Shown: positions 6,665 to 14,758, counted from the stretch's first letter. The stretch: 15,780 bases of DNA from an uncultured Kiritimatiellota bacterium (GCA_934643865.1 CAKUCX010000076.1:1-15780), one strand, 5' to 3'. Numbers and translations: made by a program. Notes: a model not told the origin generated them from the letters alone.

Positions 6665-8251
6665 ATGAGACCTGTTGTCTTGATCATCCGCGACGGCTGG
6701 GGCGTGAACGCGCGTCCCGACGGGAACTCGGTGGTGGCGGCGAAGACGCCCGTCATCGACCAGATCCGGGCGCGCTATCCGCACGGCCTCCTGAACTGCT
6801 GCGGCGAGGCCGTGGGCCTCCCCGACGGCTACCAGGGCTCCTCCGAAGTCGGCCACCTCAACATGGGCGCCGGGCGCATCGTCGTGCAGGAGCTGAAGCG
6901 CATCGACGACGGACTCTCCTCGGGTGCGCTCTTCAAGAGCCCGAAGTGGCAGAACCTCATCGCGAACTGGAAGAAGAACAACTCGCAGTTCCACTTCCTC
7001 GGCCTCCTGCAGGACGAGGGCGTCCACGCCCACCAGGAACACCTCTTCAAACTCATGAGGCGCGCGCGCGCCGAGTTCCCGGAAGGCCGCATCGTCGTCC
7101 ATCCGTTCCTCGACGGCCGCGACACGCCGCCGCGCTCGACGCTCGAATACATCGCCCGCCTGAAGCAGGAACTCGCCGCCGTCGGCAACGCCGTGATCGG
7201 CACCGCGATGGGCCGCTACTACGGCATGGACCGCGTGAAGAACTGGACGCTCACGAGCGAAGCCTACAACTGCATCGTCAGCTGCGAGGGCAGGCGGACG
7301 CCGACCATCGAGGCGTGCGTCAAGGACGAGTACGCCACGGGCAAGACGCCCGACGGCACGCCGATGACCGACGAGTACATCCCCTGCTACGTCGTGGGCG
7401 ACTACGCGGGCGTGAAGGACGGCGACGTCGTGATGCACACGAACTACCGCCAGGACCGCGCGATCCAGCTCACTCAGGCGTTCGTGTGCGACGACTACCC
7501 CGGCGTGCGCCGTGCGCGCCCGAAGGTCACGTTCCTCGGCTTCACGCGCTACTGGGACGAGTTCGAGGACTATCTGCTCGGCGCGATGGGCGCGGGCGGC
7601 GGCATGGCGAACCTCCTCGGCGAGGTCGTCTCGAAGGCCGGCATCCGCCAGCTGCGCCTCGCCGAGACACAGAAGTTCCGCCATGTCACGAGCTTCTTCA
7701 ACGGCAAGTCGACGACGCCCAGCCCGGGCGAGGACCAGGTGGAGGTGAAGAGCCGCTTCGATCCCGCCACGTTCGCCTCCCATCCGGAGATGGACGCCTA
7801 CAACGTGACGGACGAACTGCTGAAGCGCCTGGAGAACAACCCCTACGGCCTCATCGTCGTCAACTACGCGAACTGCGACATGGTGGGCCACACGGGCGAC
7901 GCGGCCGCCGCCACGAAGGCCGTCGAGGTGACGGACGCGTGCATCGGCAGGATCCTGCCGCGCCTCCTGGAGCTGGACGCGCACGTGCTCATCTACGCGG
8001 ACCACGGCAACGCCGAGCAGATGATCGACTACAAGAGCGGCCTCACGAAGACGAGCCACACGCTCAACCTCGTGGACTGCTTCTACGTGGCGAAGGACGC
8101 CGCGGGCGTGCGCCTCACGCCGCTCGCGAAGCTCTCCGCGATCGCCCCGACGGCCCTGCAGCTGCTCGGCCTCCCCGTGCCGCCGGAGATGACGACCCCC
8201 TCGCTCCTCGCGGGCAAGGAGCCGTGGAGCAGGACGGCGCTTAATGTTTAG
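6665..8251 (+). CDS. gpmI: 2,3-bisphosphoglycerate-independent phosphoglycerate mutase
   Basis: A 528-residue cofactor-independent phosphoglycerate mutase that interconverts 3- and 2-phosphoglycerate through a phosphoserine intermediate, using two metal ions. Seen: IIRDGWG (D10), GSSEVGHLNMGAGR with catalytic S60, VHAHQEHL (H121, H123), DGRDTPP (150-156), GRYYGMDR (183-190), NCDMVGHTGD and the late metal site ADHGNAEQM. The early loop reads LLQDEGVHAH rather than the more common SDGGVHSH form, a mild divergence. Length is slightly above the usual 510. AAGGAA (6651-6656) sits 8 nt before the ATG. The aldolase gene precedes it by 109 bp and the two may be co-transcribed. The stop codon TAG is formed by the first unit of the TTTTAGG-type repeat. 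Confidence 0.96.
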   Translation: MRPVVLIIRDGWGVNARPDGNSVVAAKTPVIDQIRARYPHGLLNCCGEAVGLPDGYQGSSEVGHLNMGAGRIVVQELKRIDDGLSSGALFKSPKWQNLIANWKKNNSQFHFLGLLQDEGVHAHQEHLFKLMRRARAEFPEGRIVVHPFLDGRDTPPRSTLEYIARLKQELAAVGNAVIGTAMGRYYGMDRVKNWTLTSEAYNCIVSCEGRRTPTIEACVKDEYATGKTPDGTPMTDEYIPCYVVGDYAGVKDGDVVMHTNYRQDRAIQLTQAFVCDDYPGVRRARPKVTFLGFTRYWDEFEDYLLGAMGAGGGMANLLGEVVSKAGIRQLRLAETQKFRHVTSFFNGKSTTPSPGEDQVEVKSRFDPATFASHPEMDAYNVTDELLKRLENNPYGLIVVNYANCDMVGHTGDAAAATKAVEVTDACIGRILPRLLELDAHVLIYADHGNAEQMIDYKSGLTKTSHTLNLVDCFYVAKDAAGVRLTPLAKLSAIAPTALQLLGLPVPPEMTTPSLLAGKEPWSRTALNV

Positions 8252-8300
8252 GTTTTAGGTTCTAGGTGTTAGGTTTTAGGTTCTAGGTTTTAGGTGTTGG
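8246..8300 (+). repeat. TTTTAGG-like 7-bp tandem repeat tract
   Basis: Seven consecutive 7-bp units (8246-8294) read GTTTAGG, TTTTAGG, TTCTAGG, TGTTAGG, TTTTAGG, TTCTAGG and TTTTAGG, followed by a degenerate TGTTGG. Consensus is T(T/G)(T/C)TAGG. The first unit overlaps the end of gpmI and supplies its stop codon. The tract is AT-rich against a GC-rich background. Confidence 0.9.
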
Positions 8301-8413
8301 CGTTTTAGCTGAGAAGGTTGAAGATTGTTGTGCGGGGATTGGAAAATGGACAGGGGAGGCCTGGATCGTGCGTTCCGTGCGACCGCCTCCCGCCTCCATC
8401 CCCGTGGGCGTCC

Positions 8414-9535
8414 TTGAAGAAGAGGCCGTCCGTCTTCGGCCTTTTGGCCTTCGGCCTTTGGGCGTTCTCGTGCGCGGCCGCGCCGCTCGTCCTCAAGGAC
8501 GACTACCGTTCGCCGCGCAACAAGGAGCGGCCGCTCCGCAAGGCGACGCGGCTCATCGTCCTCCACACGACCGAGGCGCACGCGAAGAGCGCGCTCAACA
8601 AGCTCAGCGAGCGCGGCGAGGCGCACTACTGCGTGACGGAGACGGGCGTGGCCTACCGCATCATCGACCGCGACCGCCAGGCGTTCCACGCGGGGCGCTC
8701 GATGTGGAACGCGCGCGAGAACTGCGACGAATACTCCATCGGCATCGAAGTGGTGGGGCACCATAACCAGACGATGCCCCTCCGGCAGCTGGAGGCGCTG
8801 AAGGAGCTTGTCGCCCGCCTCAAGCGCACGTACGGCATCGCGGACGCGCAGGTCGTCTGCCATTCGCACGTCGCCTACGGCGCGCCGAACACCTGGCATC
8901 CCAAGAAGCATCGCGGGCGCAAGCGCTGCGGGATGCTCTTCGCGATGCCGAGCGTGCGCGCGAAGCTGGGCCTGCGGGCGCGCCCGGGCCACGACCCCGA
9001 CGTGCGCGCGAAGCGCCTCGTGCAGGCCGACGCCTATCTGAACAGCGTCCTCTATGGCGGCGTCGACACGATGGCCGCGTTCTACGGGCGGGGGCAGACG
9101 CAGATCGCCGCCGCGCCGCCTGCCGCAGGCGCGGCGAAGAAGGGCGCGGCGAAGGCGGAGAAGAAGGGCGCGGCGAAGGCGGAGAAGAAGGGCGCGGCGC
9201 CTGCGGAGGAGGAGGACGCCGACTGGCTGCGGGCGATGGGCCTGAAGGGCGGGTACTTCAAGAAGAAGGTCAAGCTGCTGCCGCCGCCGCCGGATCTGCA
9301 CATCCGCAAGATGGGCGACGACGTGAAGGACCTTGCCGCGCTCGCGAAGCTGCCGGGCTACACGCGCGGCGGGCCTGTGAACGCGACGAATTCGCCGTTC
9401 AGGATCGCGGGGGGGGCGTGGAACGCGCCGACGACCTACTACTACGATCCGCGCGGCGGCATCACGACCGGCGACAAGGTGGACGAGAAGGCCATCGAGG
9501 CCGGCACCTTCATCTTCTACAAAAAAAGGAAATGA
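8414..9535 (+). CDS. secreted N-acetylmuramoyl-L-alanine amidase (Amidase_2/PGRP fold)
   Basis: A zinc amidase expected to cleave the MurNAc-L-Ala bond of peptidoglycan outside the cytoplasm. From the start chosen it has 373 residues: a signal peptide (KKRPSVFGLLAFGLWAF, then SCAAA), an Amidase_2 domain (about 42-190), a Lys/Ala-rich repeat linker (about 239-265) and an unassigned C-terminus. Zinc ligands are probably H51 (IVLHTTE), H150 (VCHSHVAYG) and C172 (KRCGMLF). A cysteine third ligand resembles T7 lysozyme rather than the DPG aspartate of AmiD types. The start is uncertain: there is no ATG near the N-terminus. I chose TTG 8414 because it begins the signal peptide, but GTG 8330 (after GAGAAGG at 8311-8317) and TTG 8318 are in frame. 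The stop overlaps the start of lpxI. Confidence 0.85.
   Translation: MKKRPSVFGLLAFGLWAFSCAAAPLVLKDDYRSPRNKERPLRKATRLIVLHTTEAHAKSALNKLSERGEAHYCVTETGVAYRIIDRDRQAFHAGRSMWNARENCDEYSIGIEVVGHHNQTMPLRQLEALKELVARLKRTYGIADAQVVCHSHVAYGAPNTWHPKKHRGRKRCGMLFAMPSVRAKLGLRARPGHDPDVRAKRLVQADAYLNSVLYGGVDTMAAFYGRGQTQIAAAPPAAGAAKKGAAKAEKKGAAKAEKKGAAPAEEEDADWLRAMGLKGGYFKKKVKLLPPPPDLHIRKMGDDVKDLAALAKLPGYTRGGPVNATNSPFRIAGGAWNAPTTYYYDPRGGITTGDKVDEKAIEAGTFIFYKKRK
9137..9199 (+). repeat. 24-bp tandem repeat in the amidase linker
   Basis: A 24-bp unit (AAGAAGGGCGCGGCGAAGGC plus GGAG) occurs at 9137-9160 and 9161-9184, then as a 15-bp partial copy to 9199. It encodes an 8-residue KKGAAKAE unit, a positively charged, probably flexible linker between the catalytic domain and the C-terminal part. 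Confidence 0.9.
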
Positions 9536-10461
9536 CAGCGGACATGACGTTCACGCCACGGAACATGATCGTGATCACCGGCGCGGGGGCCTATCCGCGC
9601 CTGGTCGTCGAGGGCGCCCGCGCGGCGGGCGTCGCGCAGGTGGACGTGCTGGCGGTGCGCGGCTCGACGGCGCGCGCGACGTGCCGGGCGGCGGACCGCG
9701 TCCACACGATCGGCATCGGCGAAATCGCCTCGGGCCTCCGCTGGGTCGCGGCGCAGGGCTACGAGGGGGCCGTCTTCGCGGGGCAGATCAGCCCGTTTTC
9801 GCTCTTCCGCAGCCGCTTCGACGCCGAGACGAGGGCGTGGCTCGCGTCCCTCCCCTGCAAGACGGCGCACACGATCTACGGCAAGCTCGCCTTCGAGTTC
9901 GAGCGCGCGGGCGTCCCCGTCTTCCCCGCCTCCTCGTTCATGGAGCGCCACCTGCCGGGCGAGGGCCTCCTGACGGCGCGCGCTTTCACGGACCGCGAGC
10001 GGCGCGACGCCGCGCACGGCGCCGTCGTCATGCGCGACATGGGGCGGCACGACGTGGGGCAGACCGTCCTCGTGAAGGACGGCATGGTGCTGGCGGTGGA
10101 GGCCTTCGAGGGCACGAACGCGGCGATCAAGCGCGGCGGCAAGCTCGGCGGGAAGGGCGCGGTGCTCGTGAAGGGCGCGCGCGAGGGGCACGACATGCGC
10201 TTCGACATCCCCGTCGTCGGACTGAAGACGCTCAAGGTCATGAAGTCGGCCGGCGTCACCGCGCTCGCCTTCCAGGCGGGTCGGCTTCTCCTCCTCGACC
10301 GGGAGGCGGTGGTCGCCTACGCGAACCGCCACGCGATCGCGCTCGCGGGCTTCGCGACGGACCTGCCGCCCGCGCCCACGCGCCCCGCGCGCGGGGGCGC
10401 GGGCCGGGTCGTCGTTGATGAACCTCAAAGAAGGAGAACGGAACATGGACAGGTCGGATAA
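9532..10461 (+). CDS. lpxI: UDP-2,3-diacylglucosamine pyrophosphatase LpxI
   Basis: A 309-residue LpxI (DUF1009) protein, which hydrolyses UDP-2,3-diacylglucosamine to lipid X and UMP in lipid A synthesis, in place of LpxH. The N-terminal domain starts NMIVITGAGAYPRLVVEGAR and includes FAGQISPFSLFRS (82-94). The C-terminal catalytic domain has AVEAFEGTNAAIKRG (188-202), KGAREGHDMRFDIPVVG with the probable catalytic D225 in FDIP, then LKTLKVMKSAGVTALAFQAG. The ATG at 9532 overlaps the amidase stop (ATGA), although AGGA lies too close to it. ATG 9544, 13 nt from that AAAGGA, is an alternative. The C-terminal tail after about 290 is extra and overlaps the next gene by 17 bp. Its presence shows the organism makes lipid A. 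Confidence 0.92.
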   Translation: MTADMTFTPRNMIVITGAGAYPRLVVEGARAAGVAQVDVLAVRGSTARATCRAADRVHTIGIGEIASGLRWVAAQGYEGAVFAGQISPFSLFRSRFDAETRAWLASLPCKTAHTIYGKLAFEFERAGVPVFPASSFMERHLPGEGLLTARAFTDRERRDAAHGAVVMRDMGRHDVGQTVLVKDGMVLAVEAFEGTNAAIKRGGKLGGKGAVLVKGAREGHDMRFDIPVVGLKTLKVMKSAGVTALAFQAGRLLLLDREAVVAYANRHAIALAGFATDLPPAPTRPARGGAGRVVVDEPQRRRTEHGQVG

Positions 10462-10858
10462 GGCGGTTGAACTCTTCAAAAGCGGGCTCTGCTGCTCGCA
10501 GGCCGTCTTCTGCGCGTTCGCGGAGGACTTCGGCATGGACGCCGAGACGGCGCGGAAGGTGAGCGCGGGGCTCGGCGGCGGCGTGGGGCGCATGCGCGAG
10601 GTGTGCGGCGCCGTGACGGGCGCCACGCTCGTCCTGGGGCTCACGTACGGGCCCGACAAGGCCGCCGTCTACCCGCACGTGCAGGATCTCTGCGCGCGCT
10701 TCAAGGCGGCATGCGGGTCGCTCGTCTGCCGCGACCTGTTGGCGGGGACGGACGCGACGCAGGGTGGTACGCCCGAGGCGCGCACGGCGGCGTACTACAA
10801 GAAACGCCCCTGCGCCGAGCTCGTGCGCCTCGCCGCCTGGCTCGTCGAACAGTGCTGA
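10445..10858 (+). CDS. C_GCAxxG_C_C family (DUF5081-like) redox-type protein
   Basis: A 137-residue protein of the C_GCAxxG_C_C family, named for its cysteine pattern and thought, without proof, to be redox-active or metal-binding. Seen: KAVELFKSGLCCSQAVF (C16, C17), GLGGGVGRMREVCGAVTGA (C54) and later cysteines at 83, 90, 95, 123 and 137. The sequence is otherwise helical and has no signal peptide. The frame is open to 10415, but AAGGAG (10431-10436) sits 8 nt before ATG 10445, which fixes the start inside the end of lpxI. That overlap suggests translational coupling. A hairpin follows immediately at the stop codon. Confidence 0.9.
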   Translation: MDRSDKAVELFKSGLCCSQAVFCAFAEDFGMDAETARKVSAGLGGGVGRMREVCGAVTGATLVLGLTYGPDKAAVYPHVQDLCARFKAACGSLVCRDLLAGTDATQGGTPEARTAAYYKKRPCAELVRLAAWLVEQC

Positions 10859-10890
10859 CGCAGATGCTTCGCATCCGCGATCTGCGTTTT
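10858..10890 (+). terminator. possible weak intrinsic terminator with an alternative inner hairpin
   Basis: ACGCAGAT (10858-10865) pairs with ATCTGCGT (10880-10887), followed only by TTT (10888-10890). Inside it, GATGC (10863-10867) can instead pair with GCATC (10871-10875) around TTC. The two structures share three bases, so they compete. The short T run makes full termination doubtful. It may tune read-through from the C_GCAxxG gene into the transporter. Confidence 0.45.
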
Positions 10891-10907
10891 AGCAGAAGGG
10901 TGCCCCA

Positions 10908-11798
10908 ATGAAAAATGAACGCACGTGCAAGGGGGCGCTCTGCCTGGTCGCCTCCGCGTTCGGCTTCGCCGTGATGGGGATGTGCGTACGGATGACGGAC
11001 GACCACGGGGAGGCGATCTCGGCGTTCCAGAAGGGCTTCTTCCGCAACGCGGTGGCGTTCGCGATTGCGCTCGCGCTTTTCCTGAGGGCGGGGCGCCGGG
11101 TTTCGCTCGGGGAGGGCCCGGCGGCGCGCCGCTGGACGGTGCTCGCGTTGCGCGCCGTGTTCGGCACGGCGGGTATCTTCGGCAACTTCTACGCGCTCGG
11201 GAAGATCGACCTCGGCGACGCGATGATGCTCAACAAGCTCGCCCCGTTCTTTACGGTGCTCTTCAGCTGGCTCTTCATCAAGGAGCGGCTTACCCTGCGT
11301 CAGGCGCTCTGCCTGGTGGGGGCGTTCGTGGGGGCGGCGCTCGTGGTGAAGCCGGGCCTCGGCGTGATGCCGCTCGTGCCGGTCCTGAGCGGGCTTGCGG
11401 GCGGGGTCTGCGCGGGCTCCGCCTACGCCTGCGTGCGCGAACTCGGTCTGCTGAAGATAGACGGACGGTTCATCGTCCTCTTCTTCTCCGCCTTCTCCTG
11501 CTGCGCCTCGGTGCCCTTCCTCGTCTTCGACTACCATCCGATGACGGCGGCGCAGGTCTGGATCCTCGTCGGCGCGGGCGCGGGCGCGGCGGTCGGGCAG
11601 TTCGGCGTCACGGCCGCCTACCGCTACGCCCAGCCGCGCCGCATCGCGGTGTTCGACTACACGAACATCCTCTTCGCGGCGCTGCTGGGGTATCTCGCAT
11701 TCGGACAGGTCCCCGACGTGTTCAGCTGGATCGGCTTCGCGCTCATCGCCGCGATGGCGTTCCTGATGAACGGCGGGGACCATCCCCGTTCAGCGTAG
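10908..11798 (+). CDS. EamA/DMT-superfamily membrane transporter
   Basis: A 296-residue inner-membrane protein with about ten hydrophobic segments arranged as two EamA repeats (about 8-140 and 150-290), the drug/metabolite transporter layout. The first repeat includes ALRAVFGTAGIFGNFYAL and the typical LAPFFTVLFSWLFIKERLTL. The second ends with FDYTNILFAALLGYLAFGQVPD, which occupies the equivalent position. Such proteins export or import amino acids, nucleotides or other metabolites, and the substrate cannot be read here. AGAAGGG (10894-10900) precedes the ATG by 7 nt. The 3' end overlaps the convergent - strand gene by 9 bp and no bidirectional terminator is visible between them. Confidence 0.92.
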   Translation: MKNERTCKGALCLVASAFGFAVMGMCVRMTDDHGEAISAFQKGFFRNAVAFAIALALFLRAGRRVSLGEGPAARRWTVLALRAVFGTAGIFGNFYALGKIDLGDAMMLNKLAPFFTVLFSWLFIKERLTLRQALCLVGAFVGAALVVKPGLGVMPLVPVLSGLAGGVCAGSAYACVRELGLLKIDGRFIVLFFSAFSCCASVPFLVFDYHPMTAAQVWILVGAGAGAAVGQFGVTAAYRYAQPRRIAVFDYTNILFAALLGYLAFGQVPDVFSWIGFALIAAMAFLMNGGDHPRSA

Positions 11799-14588
11799 CA
11801 GCAGCACCGTGCTGGCGGCCGGACCGAGCAGGATGCGCGTCGCGCCGTCCGCGCGGAGGGTCCAGCCCGCCTGTGCCGTCCCGCCCGCCGGAAGGGGCTT
11901 CCCGGTGATGCCGCCCGCCGCCTCGCACAGGGTGTAGGTGGAGGTGGGCCGCGCGGCGGACGGGTCGTCGAGCTCGAACGTGGCGCCGTCGGCGAAGGTG
12001 AGCGCGCCGGCGGCGGTCAGGAGGGACGGGGCTTCCGCGAAGACGTCCGCCGCCCGCGCGCGGTACGATCCGGCGACGACGAGGTTCGTGATGGTGGAGG
12101 CGGCCGTGGGCGTGCCGACGAGTTCCTGGAAAATGGCGTAGGTCTTGCGGGGGGCCTTTGTCTGGATCGTCGTGCCGGGGGCGAAGTCGGCGCGGGCGAT
12201 GAGGGAGAAGAGCTCGTGCGAATCGGGCATCAGGCGGGCGCCGTTGCGGAACGTGAACAGCGGGAACTGGTTGTCCGTTGGCGCGTAGGCGGTTGGGTTC
12301 ACGACGCTGGGGTAGTTGTTGTCGTGGGGGGAGGCGGAGAGCGAGACGCCGTCCACCACCACGGCGCCGCCGCCCGTCCAGGAACAAGCCCGGCCAAAGC
12401 GGAAATTGGCTTCCGTTCCCTTCCCCTTCAGTGTGAGCGTGTGGCCGTTGGCCTGGACGTTCGCCCAGAGGAAGACGCCCGTCTCGCCCGTGCAGTTGTT
12501 GTACATCGTCGCGTCGTCGTCCAGGATCCAGGTGATGGTGTCCGCCTTGTTCCACAGGGAATTTCCGGAGAAGCGCACGGCGGGATTCTGCGTGCCAGTC
12601 CCCGTCCCGGCGATGCGGATCGTGCGGTTGTGCGCCGCGCGGGTGGCGTCCGCGAAGGTGAGGTTGGCGCCCGCGCGCACCTGCACGCCCTGTTTGGCCA
12701 CGCCGAGGTGCGTGTCGGCGCGCGCGACGTACTGCCCGGCGCGGACGTCGATGTTGGTGATCAGGGCGGCGGAGAGGTTGGCCGCCGGGTCGAAGGTGCC
12801 CGCGCCGAGCTTGAGGAGCCCCTGTCGGGTGGGCTTGTGCGGATCGAGGCAGGTCCGGGCGACGAAGTTGCTCCAGCCGATCCACTCGCCGGAGGGGATG
12901 TTGACGACCAGCCGCCCGGACTGGGCGTCGCTTCGGTCGGTCTGGCTACCGCCCTCCAGATAGGCCTGGGCGGCGTAGCGGGCATGGGCGAACGTGTTCG
13001 CGTACGCTTCCAGGTCCGTCACGTTCACGGCGGCGAAGGGATAGTTCGCGCCGTCCACGTACGTACCCGCCACGCCGTCGAGTACACAGCCGGTGATGAC
13101 GAGGCCGTCCGTTTGCGTGGCGACCACGGCGGGTCCGGCGAGATCGGCGAACTTCAGTCCGCGCACGGTGACGCCGGTGGCGGCGCCGAGGTGGAGGGAC
13201 GAACGGAGGAGAGAGGCGGGGCCCGTCCCCCAGAACGTCGTGTTCGCGCCCGTGCAGACGGTCGCGTCGAGGGCGTCGCCGAAGGACCAGTCGCCCGCGC
13301 GGAAGGCGAAGACGAGGTTGTCCCTGCCGCCCACATCGCGGCAGAGCGCCGCCCAGGCGGCGGCGTTCGCGGCGGCGGCCGCCGCGCCTTCCGCAAGCGG
13401 GGCGCGGGAGGCAACGTCAATCACGTTGTCCTTGACGGTGAGAACGAGTTCCCTGCCCGTATTGGTGAGGGAGAAGATGCGCGCGGCCGCTTCGGAGAGG
13501 GCGGGCGTGCCGGTGATTGCGGTGGACGAACGGGCGGCCACGTAGGTGGTGCCCGCCGCGAACGACAGGGCCGCCCAGTCCGTCACGTCGAGCGTACTAG
13601 CGTCGGCGAACACGAGGGCGTTCTCCGTGGTGAGGATCTTCCCGGCGGCGAGGTCGGCACCCCGCGCGACGAGCGAGCGGGTGATTGTGAGCGTGGCGAC
13701 ATTGGCGTCCACCGTTGGCGGGCCGATGACCGTTTGCAGAGACATCGCGGCTCCCGTTTCGCCGTACTTTGCGGTCTTCCGGATGCCCGTGCCGGCCTCG
13801 AAGGAAAATTCGTTCACGAGGTCCCAGAGCGAGGGCGAGGCATAGACGTCCAGCGCCGCACCCTCCGTGAGGGTGACGCGCGGCAGTCCGCCCGCGATGT
13901 CGTTCAGCTCCTTGTGGCGGGCGAAGACGCCGTTGCGGAAGACGAGCGGACCGGGATTCTTGACCGTCCACTTCCAGCGCGGGCGGAACAGGGAGGCGGC
14001 GTCCTTCCCGCGCACGGTGAGCGTGTGGCCGTTCATGTCGAGGGTGGAACCGTTGGTTTTACCCGTTCCGGAAAAGAGGGCGTTCATCGTTCCGTAGGAG
14101 TAGAGCGTCGTGTCGCCGGTCAACTCGAAACGCGAATTGCCGCCGAGCGAGGGATTGGTCATGCCGCCGCCGATCGCGAGCGCGCCGAGGTTGTTGCCCT
14201 CGCCCGTCCCCTGCCCGGCAAGGCTGACGACCCAGTAGCCGTCGAAGACGTCGCTCTGGCCTCCCTGAAGGTTCACGGTGGCGCCGTCGCAGATGACAAG
14301 GGTGGAATTGCCCTTGTGGGCTTTCGTGCCGACGGCGTTGGGCACGTAGTAGACGCCCTCCTTGATGCACCAGTTGAGCTGCGTGTCCTTGTAGGCGGCG
14401 ACGGCCACGAGCGTGCCGGCGCCGGTCTTCTCGATCAAGTCGCCCGCCGCCGGGACGGTCCCCTCCAGCAGTTCGGCCACCGTGTTGGTGGCGCCCGCCG
14501 CGACGTGAAGCGTGTGCGTCGTCGCGGCATGGCCGCAAAGCCCCGCCACGACTGCGCACGTCCACACGGTTCTTTCCATTCTGCCCAT
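11790..14588 (-). CDS. large secreted beta-rich protein with PATR-like strands and a beta-helix
   Basis: A 932-residue predicted extracytoplasmic protein. An N-terminal signal peptide (RTVWTCAVVAGLCGHAA) is followed by Gly/Thr/Ala-rich beta sequence. KTGAGTLV (54-61) and KLGAGTFD (593-600) look like the autotransporter-associated beta strand (PATR) signature. Around 440-540 a run of short strands (GVTVRGLKFADLAG, GLVITGCVLDGVAG) looks like a right-handed beta-helix. The two flanking modules are related to each other. There is no C-terminal autotransporter barrel, PEP-CTERM or sorting signal. The ATG at 14588 follows AAAGGA by 6 nt. The frame extends to a TTG at 14651, rejected because it is upstream of the ribosome site. 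The role is unknown: surface structure, adhesin or carbohydrate-facing protein are all possible. Confidence 0.85.
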   Translation of the reverse strand: MGRMERTVWTCAVVAGLCGHAATTHTLHVAAGATNTVAELLEGTVPAAGDLIEKTGAGTLVAVAAYKDTQLNWCIKEGVYYVPNAVGTKAHKGNSTLVICDGATVNLQGGQSDVFDGYWVVSLAGQGTGEGNNLGALAIGGGMTNPSLGGNSRFELTGDTTLYSYGTMNALFSGTGKTNGSTLDMNGHTLTVRGKDAASLFRPRWKWTVKNPGPLVFRNGVFARHKELNDIAGGLPRVTLTEGAALDVYASPSLWDLVNEFSFEAGTGIRKTAKYGETGAAMSLQTVIGPPTVDANVATLTITRSLVARGADLAAGKILTTENALVFADASTLDVTDWAALSFAAGTTYVAARSSTAITGTPALSEAAARIFSLTNTGRELVLTVKDNVIDVASRAPLAEGAAAAAANAAAWAALCRDVGGRDNLVFAFRAGDWSFGDALDATVCTGANTTFWGTGPASLLRSSLHLGAATGVTVRGLKFADLAGPAVVATQTDGLVITGCVLDGVAGTYVDGANYPFAAVNVTDLEAYANTFAHARYAAQAYLEGGSQTDRSDAQSGRLVVNIPSGEWIGWSNFVARTCLDPHKPTRQGLLKLGAGTFDPAANLSAALITNIDVRAGQYVARADTHLGVAKQGVQVRAGANLTFADATRAAHNRTIRIAGTGTGTQNPAVRFSGNSLWNKADTITWILDDDATMYNNCTGETGVFLWANVQANGHTLTLKGKGTEANFRFGRACSWTGGGAVVVDGVSLSASPHDNNYPSVVNPTAYAPTDNQFPLFTFRNGARLMPDSHELFSLIARADFAPGTTIQTKAPRKTYAIFQELVGTPTAASTITNLVVAGSYRARAADVFAEAPSLLTAAGALTFADGATFELDDPSAARPTSTYTLCEAAGGITGKPLPAGGTAQAGWTLRADGATRILLGPAASTVLLLR

Positions 14589-14652
14589 ATCCGGTCCTTT
14601 CCTACTCGCTTGGTTGAGTGAAGCGCGAAACCTTCTCCAATGAAACGCCAAT

Positions 14653-14682
14653 ATTGTACCCCCCTCCCTGCTATGCCGTCAA
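14653..14682 (-). promoter_or_regulatory. sigma70-type promoter for the large secreted protein
   Basis: On the - strand TTGACG (14682-14677) and TACAAT (14658-14653) are separated by 18 bp. Expected transcription starts near 14646, giving a leader of about 58 nt with AAAGGA just before the ATG at 14588. It is the best consensus promoter in the window. Confidence 0.7.
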
Positions 14683-14696
14683 TGAAATCGAAAATT

Positions 14697-14758
14697 GTAA
14701 AAGTGGGTTAGTGGGCTGCGCGGCGCCGCCGCGCAGCCCACTAACCCACTACTTTTAC
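14697..14758. repeat. long near-perfect inverted repeat (hairpin)
   Basis: Bases 14703-14725 are perfectly complementary to 14727-14749 (23 bp), and A14702-T14750 adds one more pair. The outer GTAAAAGT (14697-14704) also matches ACTTTTAC (14751-14758), shifted by two bases. The hairpin lies just upstream of the - strand promoter at 14653-14682. Both sides are moderately T-rich when read outward, so it could stop transcription in either direction, or it may be a small palindromic mobile repeat. Confidence 0.85.

Noticed and set aside
6542..8059. 505-codon open frame on the - strand opposite gpmI
   Set aside because: Antisense shadow of a fully motif-supported GpmI.
8246..8300. True telomere or chromosome end
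   Set aside because: The tract is short, degenerate and lies between two intact genes on the same strand, so it is an internal repeat.
12216..14621. 801-codon open frame on the + strand opposite the large secreted protein
   Set aside because: It is the GC-rich antisense shadow of the real gene. It lacks protein-like motifs, while the - strand frame has a signal peptide, ribosome site and promoter.
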